Source of the DNA: CAZBUK01 sp964495085 | GTDB lineage: Bacteria > Bacteroidota > Ignavibacteria > T3Sed10-11 | Direction of reading: 5' to 3' | NCBI GenBank assembly: GCA_964495085.1 | Contig: CAZBUK010000003.1 | Location: forward strand, 1-64,000 | DNA: 64,000 nt | Shown: positions 20,701-29,834 of the stretch, one piece after another | Layout of the letters: each line of letters starts with the position of its first letter | Position numbering within the stretch: the stretch's first letter is position 1 | Made by a program: the position numbers and the translations under genes | Notes under the pieces: generated by a model | Seen by the model: only the letters and a program-made list of their open reading frames with translations | What the model was told of the DNA's origin: nothing | Database searches by the model: none

Positions 20701-23038
20701 GTGTGCTCATGAAATAATCCAGGTGAAGAGCATCATGTATCCGTGGGCGATTAAAGTCGTCAGGACGATCACCCTGTTCCGGGTCGGCAGCGGATACGTG
20801 TACCGATACGACAGCGGGTGGCGGGCTGAGAGTGACGGCAGATACGATTTCACCTATTACGTATATCAGATGGAGAACGGGAAGCTCGTACCCAAACCGC
20901 GTGACGCAAAATACGAAATACATCCCGGCGCCGTGAAGGGATTATTCAATGTAAAGAATATCCGCGAGACGGAGGAAATCGTTCCGTACACCGGAACGAT
21001 GACGGTACCTCCCGGCGAGACGCTGATCAATGAGGTCGGCGAAGAGATCCCCAATCCCGGCGGAGCTTCGCTCGCGTTCGAGCTGCAGCCGGTCTTTTTC
21101 GATGCGGATATTGAAATTGAGAACCCCGTCAGCGGCTTCGAGACGAAGGCAGTCGACGGCCAGCAGAAGAAACTCGTTTCCTCACGGCGGATTCTTGGAT
21201 TCGTCCAGATCGCACCGCGCGGCCTACCTCTGTCCGTAAATACATTCCGCGATATGATCAATCGTCAGGCCGGAGTCATAGGAGGTCCGATCGATTGCGT
21301 CGTGGATATCGGCGGTAGCGGCCAGCAGATGCGCCTGAACAGATTCGACATCAGTAATTCATTCGGTGAAAATGGTACCGATCCGATCTTTGCAGTCGCC
21401 GGCCGGGGCAGCGTACTCCTTCCGAAAGACGGTTCATGGAGCATGGTGCGCCATCAGGTCGGTACGGGCGAGGTGACTCCGGTTCCTCCCGAGCTGAGCC
21501 TACCCCTCATCCGTATCGGGAGGCTCATCAAAGATTCGAACGGGAATCTTGTTCCCCATGTGAGTCCGGCCAACGCCTTGCTTCGCATCGCAAATCCCGC
21601 CGAGCTGCTTCGCTCGTCCATCGGCGATACGGTCAACTTCGGATTCCTCCAGACGACGGATACTCAGAAAGCTCTGTTTCTCACGCCGGCGTTCAGGCAG
21701 GGGCTCGACAAGCTGCTCAGTAAAACGCCGCCGCTCTTTGTAGACGCGTTCCGTATCGTAAGCTCGAAAGCAATCTTTCCAAATATCGGCGACGCTGCGG
21801 GAAATTTCGGCGATGCGATCTCCCTAATGAAAAACGGAAATGAGTTCGTGAAGAATGCCGTCACCGACGGAGGCACGCAGGTACTCGAGGTGATGAAGAT
21901 AAACGACGTCGTGAATGCAGCAAAACAGGAAGGGTTCAAACTCCTGAAGCAAATCGAGACGTTCGATCTCCCGAACACGGAATGGGTGCTCATCGAACTC
22001 GGGGGCGCGTTTAAAATTTACCTCGAATATAAAGCAGACAATATAAAAACCCAGGGGGGCGGCTCGAAAAACGCACCGGGCTCGCTCAACTTCGACGTGG
22101 ATTCCTTCGCGACGAATCTGACCGATCAATGGAAAAGTAAAATGAGCAATGTCGCGGTGGTGATCGATCTCGGTCCCATCAAGCGGCTGATGACAATCAA
22201 GGGAAACTGGGATGCAGGAAAGGGAGCCGAGGCGCAGTACGGCGGCAACGCGGCCGATCCGGATTTCCCCTCGCCCCAGCTCGAATTTGCCCCCGAGCTT
22301 GAGCCCATTATAGAGATTCTGCAGATACTTCAGGATCTGCAGGGAGAGAACTATAAGGATGCGTTCGCACGAGGTCTCAAGCTCGCGATGAGCAACAAAG
22401 CGGGGAGTTGGGAATATAAACTCGAAGCATCGAAGGAAATTCCCGTCGTGCGTTTCCCGATGCCGGCGGCGATCTACAACGACCCCAACACTCCGCTCAA
22501 GCTGGAAGCGGGTTTGAAGATCGGAGCGTACTTCAATGCCGCGCTCAAGGTCACGACGGATCCGAACCAGCTGCTGCCGACGGCGGGTGCGTTCGTCGGT
22601 TTCTACGGCAGATTATCGGTGATGTGCGTTTCCCTCTCAGCCGCAACGATATATGCGGTCGGCCAGGTCAATCTCGATATCGCCGCGGATACGAAGGTCG
22701 GACCTTCTCTGAAAATGAAGTTCGGCTTCGGAGCCCAGATCGTCGTGGGATTGCCGGTCGTCGGAAACGTGAGTGTGCTCTATATGGTCGGTGTCGAGAT
22801 CTATACCGATTCCACCAAAGTGGTGGTTTCCGCGTTTCTCCTCTTCAGGGGGCATGCGGAATTACTCGCGGGTCTCGTGTCGGTCACCATAACCATCGAA
22901 GCGAAGGGAACGATATCACGAGCGAACGATCGGACGGATATGTCGGCGCAGGTGACGTTCGGACTGGACATCAGCATTTTCCTGGTCATCAATATCAGCT
23001 TCAGTACCTCCTGGCAGGAAAGCAGGCAGATCTCATAA
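17783..23038 (+). CDS. Giant protein of unknown function (1751 residues), first of a pair
   Basis: I do not recognise this family. No signal peptide or N-terminal membrane segment is visible, so the protein probably stays in the cytoplasm unless exported by another route. Most of the chain looks beta-rich and globular. A helical stretch lies at about 1290-1400. The last 180 residues (about 1570-1751) are striking: Gly, Ala and Val alternate with polar residues in long beta-like runs such as VVGLPVVGNVSVLYMVGV, as in a beta-barrel, beta-solenoid or membrane-inserting region. The ATG at 17783 has GGA 7 bases upstream. A second giant gene follows after 96 bp on the same strand; the two probably form one transcription unit. 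Neither has an obvious link to sugar metabolism. A structural, injection-system, toxin-like or storage role would be speculation. Confidence 0.85.
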   Translation: MKANLRSDLLQRLAGHLVASSPREENEIRNLYRSLTRTALTEDLGVTEGSRFAIEHSDLFAGDLIPPQRRNMLDSIAGRTPPGGTEPELRLNLREVPVRSTQLHASLPLWAGGAAVDHTVGPLTNRDGRLIWFDFIKIEKLVALYIQGNPFPALLFKIKTGIQQYIAPNLPLAAEIQPAYKLEPGSIWIHSKLLASNAPNGYYTGVTIRSGTVSLSVPPQVVGGKLTINPGNKVAVKLQLQQQNAPAADPKSPYGKDAREAQLALPQTLDFNFTGNISSTIHSGPARWRVYGHRASFERIAQQPGTYDGLLHRVLIPYRVSTQNFSVAENLSQNHTLAGETAISGSYWALPSAPIDIANPSPAEGIGGMLIIGGTGLTVRWSGLNEGSLNLTQPYILAAPGRLAVSDLQAGNVLAHQKFGMWKDSLNPFTADANVHYLKSAPFYYNSLAEGIELIMTHVNADVRTDRPVTVTNDPPEIRSKDSLLIIAVTDNFRLLYLFDDNILLDSAGPANQPPSFPEPISFALHNALFKTTPVNACLLFGFLSEDFSKIERGSLYLTFGVFAYLPTLPDPYAANVNNLKYQFRQTGDSRTGGSVFGTHSIWMWLVCRVQWIPGSEEEDSVDVSFHFAPLQNQLQILPSEDVQPVDFSSLISSVDDEPQGYLEKEGSSLPPPLPDYEGIWNEVTGRLRDDHFALLDVSTNADLLGISFGLFHHTRMAMVTTHAPVGSAGFPLRVEGMDVVSRGMNVKAFMVPQISWEPAVNLTPPDLPNSGDPPIGFNYYPNDGGPARMLNNSPDQVALAPIPLTDFLVEKSADQNNFAALSLFTLPFGMRALALLQKEYVYKGQSRPGTNLSFNWKNFPSNLKGARQLELDGGEALREGESDMFMGSTVQINNILNTTGAMTGASTLGASVTKIYNNEWLMSPFQLIRHRGVPLERIDLSGYGASTFSNWLNPHAAIAETSQAKFDVFVGRCAHEIIQVKSIMYPWAIKVVRTITLFRVGSGYVYRYDSGWRAESDGRYDFTYYVYQMENGKLVPKPRDAKYEIHPGAVKGLFNVKNIRETEEIVPYTGTMTVPPGETLINEVGEEIPNPGGASLAFELQPVFFDADIEIENPVSGFETKAVDGQQKKLVSSRRILGFVQIAPRGLPLSVNTFRDMINRQAGVIGGPIDCVVDIGGSGQQMRLNRFDISNSFGENGTDPIFAVAGRGSVLLPKDGSWSMVRHQVGTGEVTPVPPELSLPLIRIGRLIKDSNGNLVPHVSPANALLRIANPAELLRSSIGDTVNFGFLQTTDTQKALFLTPAFRQGLDKLLSKTPPLFVDAFRIVSSKAIFPNIGDAAGNFGDAISLMKNGNEFVKNAVTDGGTQVLEVMKINDVVNAAKQEGFKLLKQIETFDLPNTEWVLIELGGAFKIYLEYKADNIKTQGGGSKNAPGSLNFDVDSFATNLTDQWKSKMSNVAVVIDLGPIKRLMTIKGNWDAGKGAEAQYGGNAADPDFPSPQLEFAPELEPIIEILQILQDLQGENYKDAFARGLKLAMSNKAGSWEYKLEASKEIPVVRFPMPAAIYNDPNTPLKLEAGLKIGAYFNAALKVTTDPNQLLPTAGAFVGFYGRLSVMCVSLSAATIYAVGQVNLDIAADTKVGPSLKMKFGFGAQIVVGLPVVGNVSVLYMVGVEIYTDSTKVVVSAFLLFRGHAELLAGLVSVTITIEAKGTISRANDRTDMSAQVTFGLDISIFLVINISFSTSWQESRQIS

Positions 23039-23134
23039 TCTATCCGGCGAATGAACATGCGGCTATGGACGAACCAAGAATTCAGCGATGAACGATAATA
23101 TATATACCTTATCATGAAGGCGAGCTGATCAGTT

Positions 23135-26100
23135 ATGGAACAGAACAGAAGATTCTCGATCCTACCTTTTCCGCAGTTATTCGACGGAACGAGGCTGTCC
23201 CTTCATATCGTCGTGTTGCCGCGGAACCAAAATCCGCTTCAGCCCGCGATCGAGCAGCATCCGATAATACCCGATGCCCCGGCGTTCGCCGACGCCCGGT
23301 TCACATTCAGGGCGAATATTGTCAGCGGCGTGGCCGGTTTCCCGAACAATCACTCGGCGCAAGCGTCGATTTCTCTGCCGGTAGATCAGCCGGCACAGAC
23401 GCGGGCGTTGTTTACGGCACTGGCAGATCAATTCAGCATTTCCAATCTCAACCAGATTAACGACAATCCGACTGTCAATAACCCGGCTTCTTCCGCGGAC
23501 AAAGCGGAGGAAGCAAAAATATCCCCTTATCCGGTGAAGAAGTATTTGCCGCTCACCTACCGGAAAGCGTTCAACTTCACCACACCGCGCACGAAAGCGG
23601 CGGTTACCGACGACAGCTATCACTGCGCGGTTCGTAATGCGGGTAAGGTTCCCGGATTCAAACGCAGTCCCGACGAGATAAGCTGGGGGAAGGTTTTCGC
23701 CTATGTGCTTCGACAACCGCTCCTTGCCCGGTCGTTGAAGATGATTTTCTCTACTTCCCTCACGATCGATGCGTCGCACTTCCCGAACGGCGGCTGGCTG
23801 TTCGTCGATCTTGCCGCTGACAGCGATTATCTGCAGCAACAGCAGACTGATCATGCATTCATTCGATCATACGCGGCGCGAATTCCGGCACTTACCCTGA
23901 ACAACCGCCGGACGATGTTTGCGCCGCTGCTGTTCCCGGTGCTTTTCAAACCGAACGCCGCTGATCCCGATCCGTCGCCCGACGGGAATTTCGACCGGCT
24001 CTTGATCGAAGCCTCCGAGTTCAACGACGGTTTCGCAAAGATCGTCCATGCCAGACAGCCCGTAAGCCGGCAATTACTCGATGAGCAGAATGAAAACGGC
24101 CATCCCGTGAAAGATATCGGTATTCAGTTCGGATGGGAAGACGAAACGATACTCGAGTGGTATCTGAGACAACTCGCGGCAGATGCTTCGGTTTCCAATC
24201 CTGACAAACGACTCGACGTTCCCCTCGGCGTTTTCGGCTATGCGATCGATGTGCGCGAGACTGCAAATCCCGCTCAACAATGGGAATCACTGAATCAGGT
24301 CTCGAGCCGGGCGCCTCTGTCAGTCGCAATCCCGCCGAACGACACGATCGTACTGGGCGGCTTCACGGGCGAACTCCCGTACCAGGTATATCCGATGCAG
24401 CTCGACGGCGAAGCCGGAGGCGACTACTGGCTGCCGATGTACTTCGCGAATTGGAACGGGCACAGCATGGTGCTCCCCGATCCGGATGCATCCCGCGTCT
24501 ACCGGACCGATGCCGCCGACCTGAAGGCCGATCCGGAAAACGGATCCACCGGAACAGGCGTGACGGGTCCTGCCCAGGACAGACTGAATCAGATTTACGA
24601 GGCGGCGCCCGTCAACACGAACCTGCGTTACGGGAGGCAGTATGACTTCAGAGTTCGCATGCGGGATCTGAGCGGAGGCGGTCCGGCGCCGGATGCGGTA
24701 CCTGCGATCGAAAGCCCGTCGTCGATCGCGAGATGCAGGTTTAAAAGATACGTGGCGCCGAACCAGCCGAGGATTCAGAATCTTCCGGTGAATACCGATG
24801 CCGCAGCCGATGTCGACTCGCTTACCGTTCAAAGACCGCTGCTCGGGTATCCCGCAGTCATCTACACGGACAAATATTCCGATCCGGTTACCCGGCTGCG
24901 GACGGCGTCGGAGAACATGGAAGGCGTCGAGGCTTTCGGAATTCCCGACCCTGACGTCGATCGTATCGAGATATCGGTCGAAGTGGAGACGCTGAAGCTC
25001 GATAATCTGATGAGCTTATCCGGCAAGGATAACTACGTACATCTCTACACGACCCGGCGGCCGTTTCCTGCAATCGGTACTGATGACGACTACGATGCCG
25101 TGCTGCAGATACCAATCGAATACCGCGATGTGAAAGTGCTGCATACGGGACAGGAGCAGAACCTGCAGGCGGATTTCAATCTTGATGACGATATTGATAA
25201 CCTTGCCGGCATATTCCTGCCGACCGCAAGAAATGTCCGGGTCACTCTCCGCGCGGTATGCGAGGAAAAGGCGAGCGACGACGAGTACTACGGGTCGCTC
25301 GATCCGGCGAATCGCGACCGGGATTCGCGTTACGGACATACGGTCGAGATACTTCTCTACCGGCCATCTACCGATGAACGGGATCTGTTCGTGGATAGCG
25401 CTCCATCGGAGCGGCTCAGAGGTATTTATCTGCAGCCCGACGCGCCGGTCGTGTTCGACGGAAAGATAACGACGTTGTTGTTCGGGAAGGAGGTCGTGAA
25501 GCCGCCGGATATGATACAACGTCTGGCTAAAGAATTGAATCTCGAAAACACGGGGCTGACGCTGGTTGCCCCGAAAGGAGAACGCGTTCAATTCGGATGC
25601 TCGAGCCGGATCAGGCATACACTTGCTCCCGATAATTCATCACTTACGTTCTCTTCGAAAGGAGATATCGCACATCACTGGTTGTGCTGTGTGCAGCTAA
25701 CCATCGACCGGGACTGGACATGGCATGGTCTCGAGGACCGGGCGTTCGTCATCGTTCGAATTCAGCATTTTACGAACGACGCGGCTTCGGAAACGGAGGA
25801 AAAAACGGTAGGAGACATGGAGATTCGACGGGCCGCATCGTTCGAGTCGCTGCACAGTCCGAAACGAAATTACACACGCCTCGTATTCATCGATGCAGTG
25901 GAGCCCAAGAATGAACGCATGCAGCCACCGCCTCATCAGCAGGAGCCGAGATTTCCCGATACGATCGATGTGAGCTATCGGATTACGACCCACTTCAAAC
26001 AGGATCACGCGGCGCAGCGCGACGGCGAAACCGCACAGGAGATCCGGTTGCCGATAACCACCACCCCGTCGCAGGTACCCAGAATCGCTTCTGCGGGCAT

Positions 26101-27313
26101 AGCTCTTTCTCCCTATATCCGGAACGATAGATACTCTGCAACAGAACCACGTCAGCGATTTCTCTGGATTGAATTCGAAGAACCGGTTCGCGATCCGAAC
26201 GATACCTATTTTGCGCGAATGCTCGTCTATGCGCCCGATCAACTCATCAGCAATAACAGTCCCGAGCTGCTGCAAGCTCCTCAGGACCCTTCACTTCCGA
26301 TCGATCCGGAGGAAATCCGGATCGTGATGCCCGGGGCCACGAACGACCTGGCAGGATTGAATGCCATGCAGCCCATGACGAAGGCCACCGACAGCGACCG
26401 GCACTACATTCTCCCGATTCCTCCGGGTCTCCATGCCGATTCCGACGAAATGTTCGGGTTCTATACCTACGAGTTCAGGATCGGACACTACCGCGATCGG
26501 GATACCAACGAAATGGTATGGTGTACCGCCCAGGGGAGATTCGGCAGGCGGCTCCGCGCGACGGGAATTCAACACCCCGCGCCGACTCTCACATGTGCGG
26601 TTAACCGCGACGAAAAAAAGCTCTGGGTGACCGCACCATATGCGGTTGCGGTAGCCAACGGGAAGAATATGACGGCTGATCCACCACGCACCGGACTTTG
26701 GTGTCTGCTCTACGCGCAGGTCAGGCAGGCCGACGGCAAAGATTACCGGAATATTCTGCTTGACGATAAACAACTTGACTGGAGGGTGCAAGTGGAAACC
26801 GAATCTCGGATGAGTCGCCTGGAGAGATACGATGACGATCAACTATTCACGCTGAAGAATCTTACCGTGAAGAATTTCAAGGATGAAGTGAGCTATGCGA
26901 AATTCGCGCAGGTATTCAAGCTGGTCGATTTCGACAAACTGAACAAAGACGCCCGCAAGTACGGAACCGTCGTATGGAGCAACGATGAGGTGGGGCAGTG
27001 GTTAAAACTGTTCGGACTGCCGGGCGATACGCCATTGAGCGTCCTCGTCGTTGAATTGCTTCCGCAGATTACGAATATATATGAGCACATCCCGGCACTC
27101 GGTACCCAGCAGGTAAACGCGAATCTTCGAAGGACTGAAGGTATCGGCGGGATTCCGACGACGAAGGAAGCGTCCGAACGAGCGGATGATCTTCGCAGAC
27201 AACTCGATCTTCGCCAATCGCGGAGTCCGTTAAGCGATGAACTGGGACATCATCGAATTTTAAGAACGTCCCCGCTGACAGAAGTACCGTTCGTGTGCTG
27301 CACGACATGCTGA
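23135..27313 (+). CDS. Giant protein of unknown function (1392 residues), second of the pair
   Basis: Unrecognised family. No signal peptide, membrane helix or catalytic motif is apparent. The N-terminus FSILPFPQLFDGTRLSLHIV followed by LPRNQNPLQP looks like a defined domain start. The remainder is rich in beta-type sequence and in Asp, Arg and Pro, with blocks such as RFLWIEFEEPVRDPNDTYFA (about 1010-1030). The last 250 residues become more charged and helical, including a heptad-like DDLRRQLDLRQ segment, and the protein ends with two adjacent Cys, two Thr and a final Cys, an unusual tail that could bind metal or form disulfides. The stop lies 59 bp from the stop of the convergent LacI gene. 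Its pairing with the upstream giant gene suggests one complex or pathway (inference). Confidence 0.85.
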   Translation: MEQNRRFSILPFPQLFDGTRLSLHIVVLPRNQNPLQPAIEQHPIIPDAPAFADARFTFRANIVSGVAGFPNNHSAQASISLPVDQPAQTRALFTALADQFSISNLNQINDNPTVNNPASSADKAEEAKISPYPVKKYLPLTYRKAFNFTTPRTKAAVTDDSYHCAVRNAGKVPGFKRSPDEISWGKVFAYVLRQPLLARSLKMIFSTSLTIDASHFPNGGWLFVDLAADSDYLQQQQTDHAFIRSYAARIPALTLNNRRTMFAPLLFPVLFKPNAADPDPSPDGNFDRLLIEASEFNDGFAKIVHARQPVSRQLLDEQNENGHPVKDIGIQFGWEDETILEWYLRQLAADASVSNPDKRLDVPLGVFGYAIDVRETANPAQQWESLNQVSSRAPLSVAIPPNDTIVLGGFTGELPYQVYPMQLDGEAGGDYWLPMYFANWNGHSMVLPDPDASRVYRTDAADLKADPENGSTGTGVTGPAQDRLNQIYEAAPVNTNLRYGRQYDFRVRMRDLSGGGPAPDAVPAIESPSSIARCRFKRYVAPNQPRIQNLPVNTDAAADVDSLTVQRPLLGYPAVIYTDKYSDPVTRLRTASENMEGVEAFGIPDPDVDRIEISVEVETLKLDNLMSLSGKDNYVHLYTTRRPFPAIGTDDDYDAVLQIPIEYRDVKVLHTGQEQNLQADFNLDDDIDNLAGIFLPTARNVRVTLRAVCEEKASDDEYYGSLDPANRDRDSRYGHTVEILLYRPSTDERDLFVDSAPSERLRGIYLQPDAPVVFDGKITTLLFGKEVVKPPDMIQRLAKELNLENTGLTLVAPKGERVQFGCSSRIRHTLAPDNSSLTFSSKGDIAHHWLCCVQLTIDRDWTWHGLEDRAFVIVRIQHFTNDAASETEEKTVGDMEIRRAASFESLHSPKRNYTRLVFIDAVEPKNERMQPPPHQQEPRFPDTIDVSYRITTHFKQDHAAQRDGETAQEIRLPITTTPSQVPRIASAGIALSPYIRNDRYSATEPRQRFLWIEFEEPVRDPNDTYFARMLVYAPDQLISNNSPELLQAPQDPSLPIDPEEIRIVMPGATNDLAGLNAMQPMTKATDSDRHYILPIPPGLHADSDEMFGFYTYEFRIGHYRDRDTNEMVWCTAQGRFGRRLRATGIQHPAPTLTCAVNRDEKKLWVTAPYAVAVANGKNMTADPPRTGLWCLLYAQVRQADGKDYRNILLDDKQLDWRVQVETESRMSRLERYDDDQLFTLKNLTVKNFKDEVSYAKFAQVFKLVDFDKLNKDARKYGTVVWSNDEVGQWLKLFGLPGDTPLSVLVVELLPQITNIYEHIPALGTQQVNANLRRTEGIGGIPTTKEASERADDLRRQLDLRQSRSPLSDELGHHRILRTSPLTEVPFVCCTTC

Positions 27314-27372
27314 TGATCGGGCGGTAGGGAATAAAGAGCGGTATTGAGGTATTCGTTTCCGGTTTCTGCGGA

Positions 27373-28407
27373 CTATGTTCGCCGGGCTGCCGATGATTCC
27401 CGTATCACCAGTTCGGCATGCAGGACAACATTCTCCACCGGCAGAGGCACCGGCGCCTGAATGTTTCTGATGAGTATCTCGGCAGCTTTCCTACCAAGCT
27501 CGCGCATCGGAGTGCGGATCGTTGTCAGCTTCAATGGTATACTCTTGGCAAAGGGAATATCATCGTTGCCGATAACGGAAATTTCATCCGGCACCGCGAT
27601 CCTCAATTCTGTAAGCGCGGAGAGTACGCCGAGTGCAACCAGATCGTTGTAGCAGACGATGGCAGTCGGATAATCCTCCCTGTGCCTGTTGCGGAAATAC
27701 TCGAGACAGATCCGGTATCCGTCGATGAGATGTGCTCCGGTTGACACGATCATATCGTCCTTGAAAGCGAACGGACTCTCGCTGAAGGCCCTGCAAAAAC
27801 CGTCGATGCGTTCGAACGTATGGGAGGCATGATCGGGACCTGCGAAGTGGACAATCCGTGAATGGCCGTTTTCAATCAGGTAGCGGATCGCATCCTTCAT
27901 AGCCCGGTAATTGTCTATGCTCACGACGTTCGCCTGAATTCCCTTAACGCTCTCGAGCAGAACGAAGGGGAAGTTGATCGTTTTTAGTGCGAACAGATGT
28001 TCTATTTCCGAGGTCCCTTCCAGTACCGGCGCGATAATAGCTCCCTTAATATCCCTTCCCGTAAAACAGTCGGTGATCTTCTCCTCGTGGTCATGATTCC
28101 CTTCGGAACTTGCCATATAGACCAGATAGCCTTTACTCAAAGCATAATCCATGATCCCGAGAGCCATTGTGGTATAGAACGGATTATCGAGCTCGCGAAT
28201 GAGGAGGCCTATGCTTTCGAGTTCGGGACCATCCTTTCTGAGATTGCGGGCGCTCCCTCTCGGCCGGTAATTCAGGCTCTTTATGGTACGAAGTATGAGA
28301 TCCCTGGTATCCGCATGCACACTATTTTTGCGATTTAGAACCGCTGACACCGTGCCCTTCGAAACGCCGGCCTTTCGGGCGACGTCGTTGATCGTTGTTT
28401 TCTTCAT
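27373..28407 (-). CDS. LacI-family regulator, paralogue of the one at 50724
   Basis: LacI-type repressor of 344 residues. Helix-turn-helix TINDVARKAGVSKGTVSAVL at residues 4-23, hinge region RGSARNLRK near 50-58, then the effector-binding domain. It is very similar over its whole length to the regulator at 50724-51788, including the same recognition helix (SKGTVSAV) and the same hinge residues, so the two probably recognise the same operator (TTGAA-N4-TTCAA). It follows the URO-D-like gene on the minus strand after 118 bp. No operator with the 14-bp spacing was found before this gene; a shorter palindrome TTGAAGTTCAA lies near 28460. The effector sugar is unknown. Confidence 0.93.
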   Translation of the reverse strand: MKKTTINDVARKAGVSKGTVSAVLNRKNSVHADTRDLILRTIKSLNYRPRGSARNLRKDGPELESIGLLIRELDNPFYTTMALGIMDYALSKGYLVYMASSEGNHDHEEKITDCFTGRDIKGAIIAPVLEGTSEIEHLFALKTINFPFVLLESVKGIQANVVSIDNYRAMKDAIRYLIENGHSRIVHFAGPDHASHTFERIDGFCRAFSESPFAFKDDMIVSTGAHLIDGYRICLEYFRNRHREDYPTAIVCYNDLVALGVLSALTELRIAVPDEISVIGNDDIPFAKSIPLKLTTIRTPMRELGRKAAEILIRNIQAPVPLPVENVVLHAELVIRESSAARRT

Positions 28408-28525
28408 GCATATAGTCCCGAGGTATGAAACGTTTCCGTAGTGACTCTATATTTTGAGGATTTGAAGTTCAAATAAATCGATGAATTCCCGGTTTCTCCG
28501 GTATACAAAAGCCGGTCGTTTACGA

Positions 28526-29548
28526 TTATTCGAGCGCCCCGATGAATGCGCGAATATTCTCCGTAGACACCCCCGGCGGCATACCGCCGCCGCAGGAGGG
28601 AATGAATCGCGACCGGTCTTGAACGCTTCGGATGAGCTCGGCGGTCGCGCGTGCCACATCCTCAGGCGTCCCCGCACTCAGGACATCCCGGGGGGGTATG
28701 TTTCCGAGAATCGTTAACCTGCCATTCGTTGCTTCCTTTAATTCGTTGACGGTCAACTGGGTACCCGGATTGAAGAGGTTGATACCCAATTCGGCGTAAT
28801 ATTTGACCGAAACTTTGCAGTCGGCATCGTTATGGAAGAACTTAATGCTGACATCGGTATCGAACAGTTCCTTCATATACGGATGACAGAATTCCAAATA
28901 CTGTTTCTCACCGATAAAACCGACAATATCGTCGAGAACGAGCATACCGTCGATGGTCGGAATTGCGGATCTCTGGAGCTTATGCCAGGAAATTAAAAAA
29001 TCGGTTATAATCCGGAGCAGATGATGAGTCTTTTGCGGTTCGATCATCATTGAGGTGAGGAATTCAGTGGTGCCCATCAGAAAGGATGCGATATTCAGCG
29101 GGCCGCGCGAAACTGAGAGCCGGATTTTATATCCTTCACGTTCGATTTCAGATCTCGCCCTCAGCAATCGGTTAAGCATGAACGGCAGCAGGCCGTCGGT
29201 TTCCGGATTGGGGATCGCTATGGAATCGATCTCCGCCGGATCACTAATTATTTTCTCTGCGAACGGGAATTCGTTCCTCCAGAAAATAACTTTTGCACCG
29301 AACGCGGAGGGTTCCGTGCACATTCCGTATTCGCTCCAGAATCCGGGCAGGAATATGACTTCCGGAAAAGTTTTCAGGGCTTTCAGATGTGCCCTGAGCC
29401 AGATTTCATCGTTCGTATAGTAATCAAGGATAGTCGCACCATACCAGTTCGGCAGCCAGGGACTGTCGATAATGAAACCTGCCCGCAGCGGACTGGTCTG
29501 TTCTCCATTGACGATATGTATGAGTTCATGCCATTGTTCGTCGGTCAT
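28526..29548 (-). CDS. Uroporphyrinogen decarboxylase-superfamily protein
   Basis: Protein of 340 residues from the URO-D/MtaA/CmuA superfamily, a TIM-barrel fold that includes haem-pathway decarboxylases and cobalamin-dependent methyltransferases. Recognisable parts are LSVSRGPLNIASFLMG in the middle, FHNDADC and NLFNPGTQ with GNIPPRDVLSAGTPEDV near the C-terminus, typical of the methyltransferase-like branch rather than HemE. The frame is open 27 codons further upstream; the ATG at 29548 (MTDEQWHEL) is the more natural start though its ribosome binding site is weak. Its neighbours are a LacI regulator downstream and a divergent arabinose cluster, so a role in handling a methylated plant compound is possible but unproven. 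Confidence 0.75.
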   Translation of the reverse strand: MTDEQWHELIHIVNGEQTSPLRAGFIIDSPWLPNWYGATILDYYTNDEIWLRAHLKALKTFPEVIFLPGFWSEYGMCTEPSAFGAKVIFWRNEFPFAEKIISDPAEIDSIAIPNPETDGLLPFMLNRLLRARSEIEREGYKIRLSVSRGPLNIASFLMGTTEFLTSMMIEPQKTHHLLRIITDFLISWHKLQRSAIPTIDGMLVLDDIVGFIGEKQYLEFCHPYMKELFDTDVSIKFFHNDADCKVSVKYYAELGINLFNPGTQLTVNELKEATNGRLTILGNIPPRDVLSAGTPEDVARATAELIRSVQDRSRFIPSCGGGMPPGVSTENIRAFIGALE

Positions 29549-29749
29549 GCTAATTGTCCCGGTACTATTCGATGTGAGAATAACAACGGGTGTAAGTTTA
29601 ATATTTTTTATTTCAAATACAAATTCCAAACAAGCGGTATGTACGGGCTTCGACCGAAATTATGCGAAGACGAATAAAAAGAACGGATTCGGGGGCAAAT
29701 TATTTCCCGATAAAAATTATTTGCATGATGTTCGAAATTTCTATACCTT

Positions 29750-29788
29750 AAGTGTTATTTTGACACTTTCCATAATGCCGGATTACAT
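29750..29788 (+). promoter_or_regulatory. Promoter with palindromic operator before the arabinose cluster
   Basis: A perfect inverted repeat AAGTGT-N7-ACACTT spans 29750-29768 and overlaps a -35 box TTGACA (29760-29765). After 17 bp comes TTACAT (29783-29788) as a -10 box. The arrangement fits a repressor site blocking the promoter of the epimerase/GH51/AraR-like genes; the Nudix regulator at 32753 is the natural candidate (inference). Confidence 0.5.
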
Positions 29789-29834
29789 GTTGCGCACATA
29801 ATCCAATCCTTCAATCAAATCGATCGGATCTAAT

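Noticed and set aside
28460..28472. Short palindrome TTGAAGTTCAA before the LacI gene at 27373
   Set aside because: The spacer is one base instead of four, it stands alone and has no matching promoter, so it does not fit the operator model.
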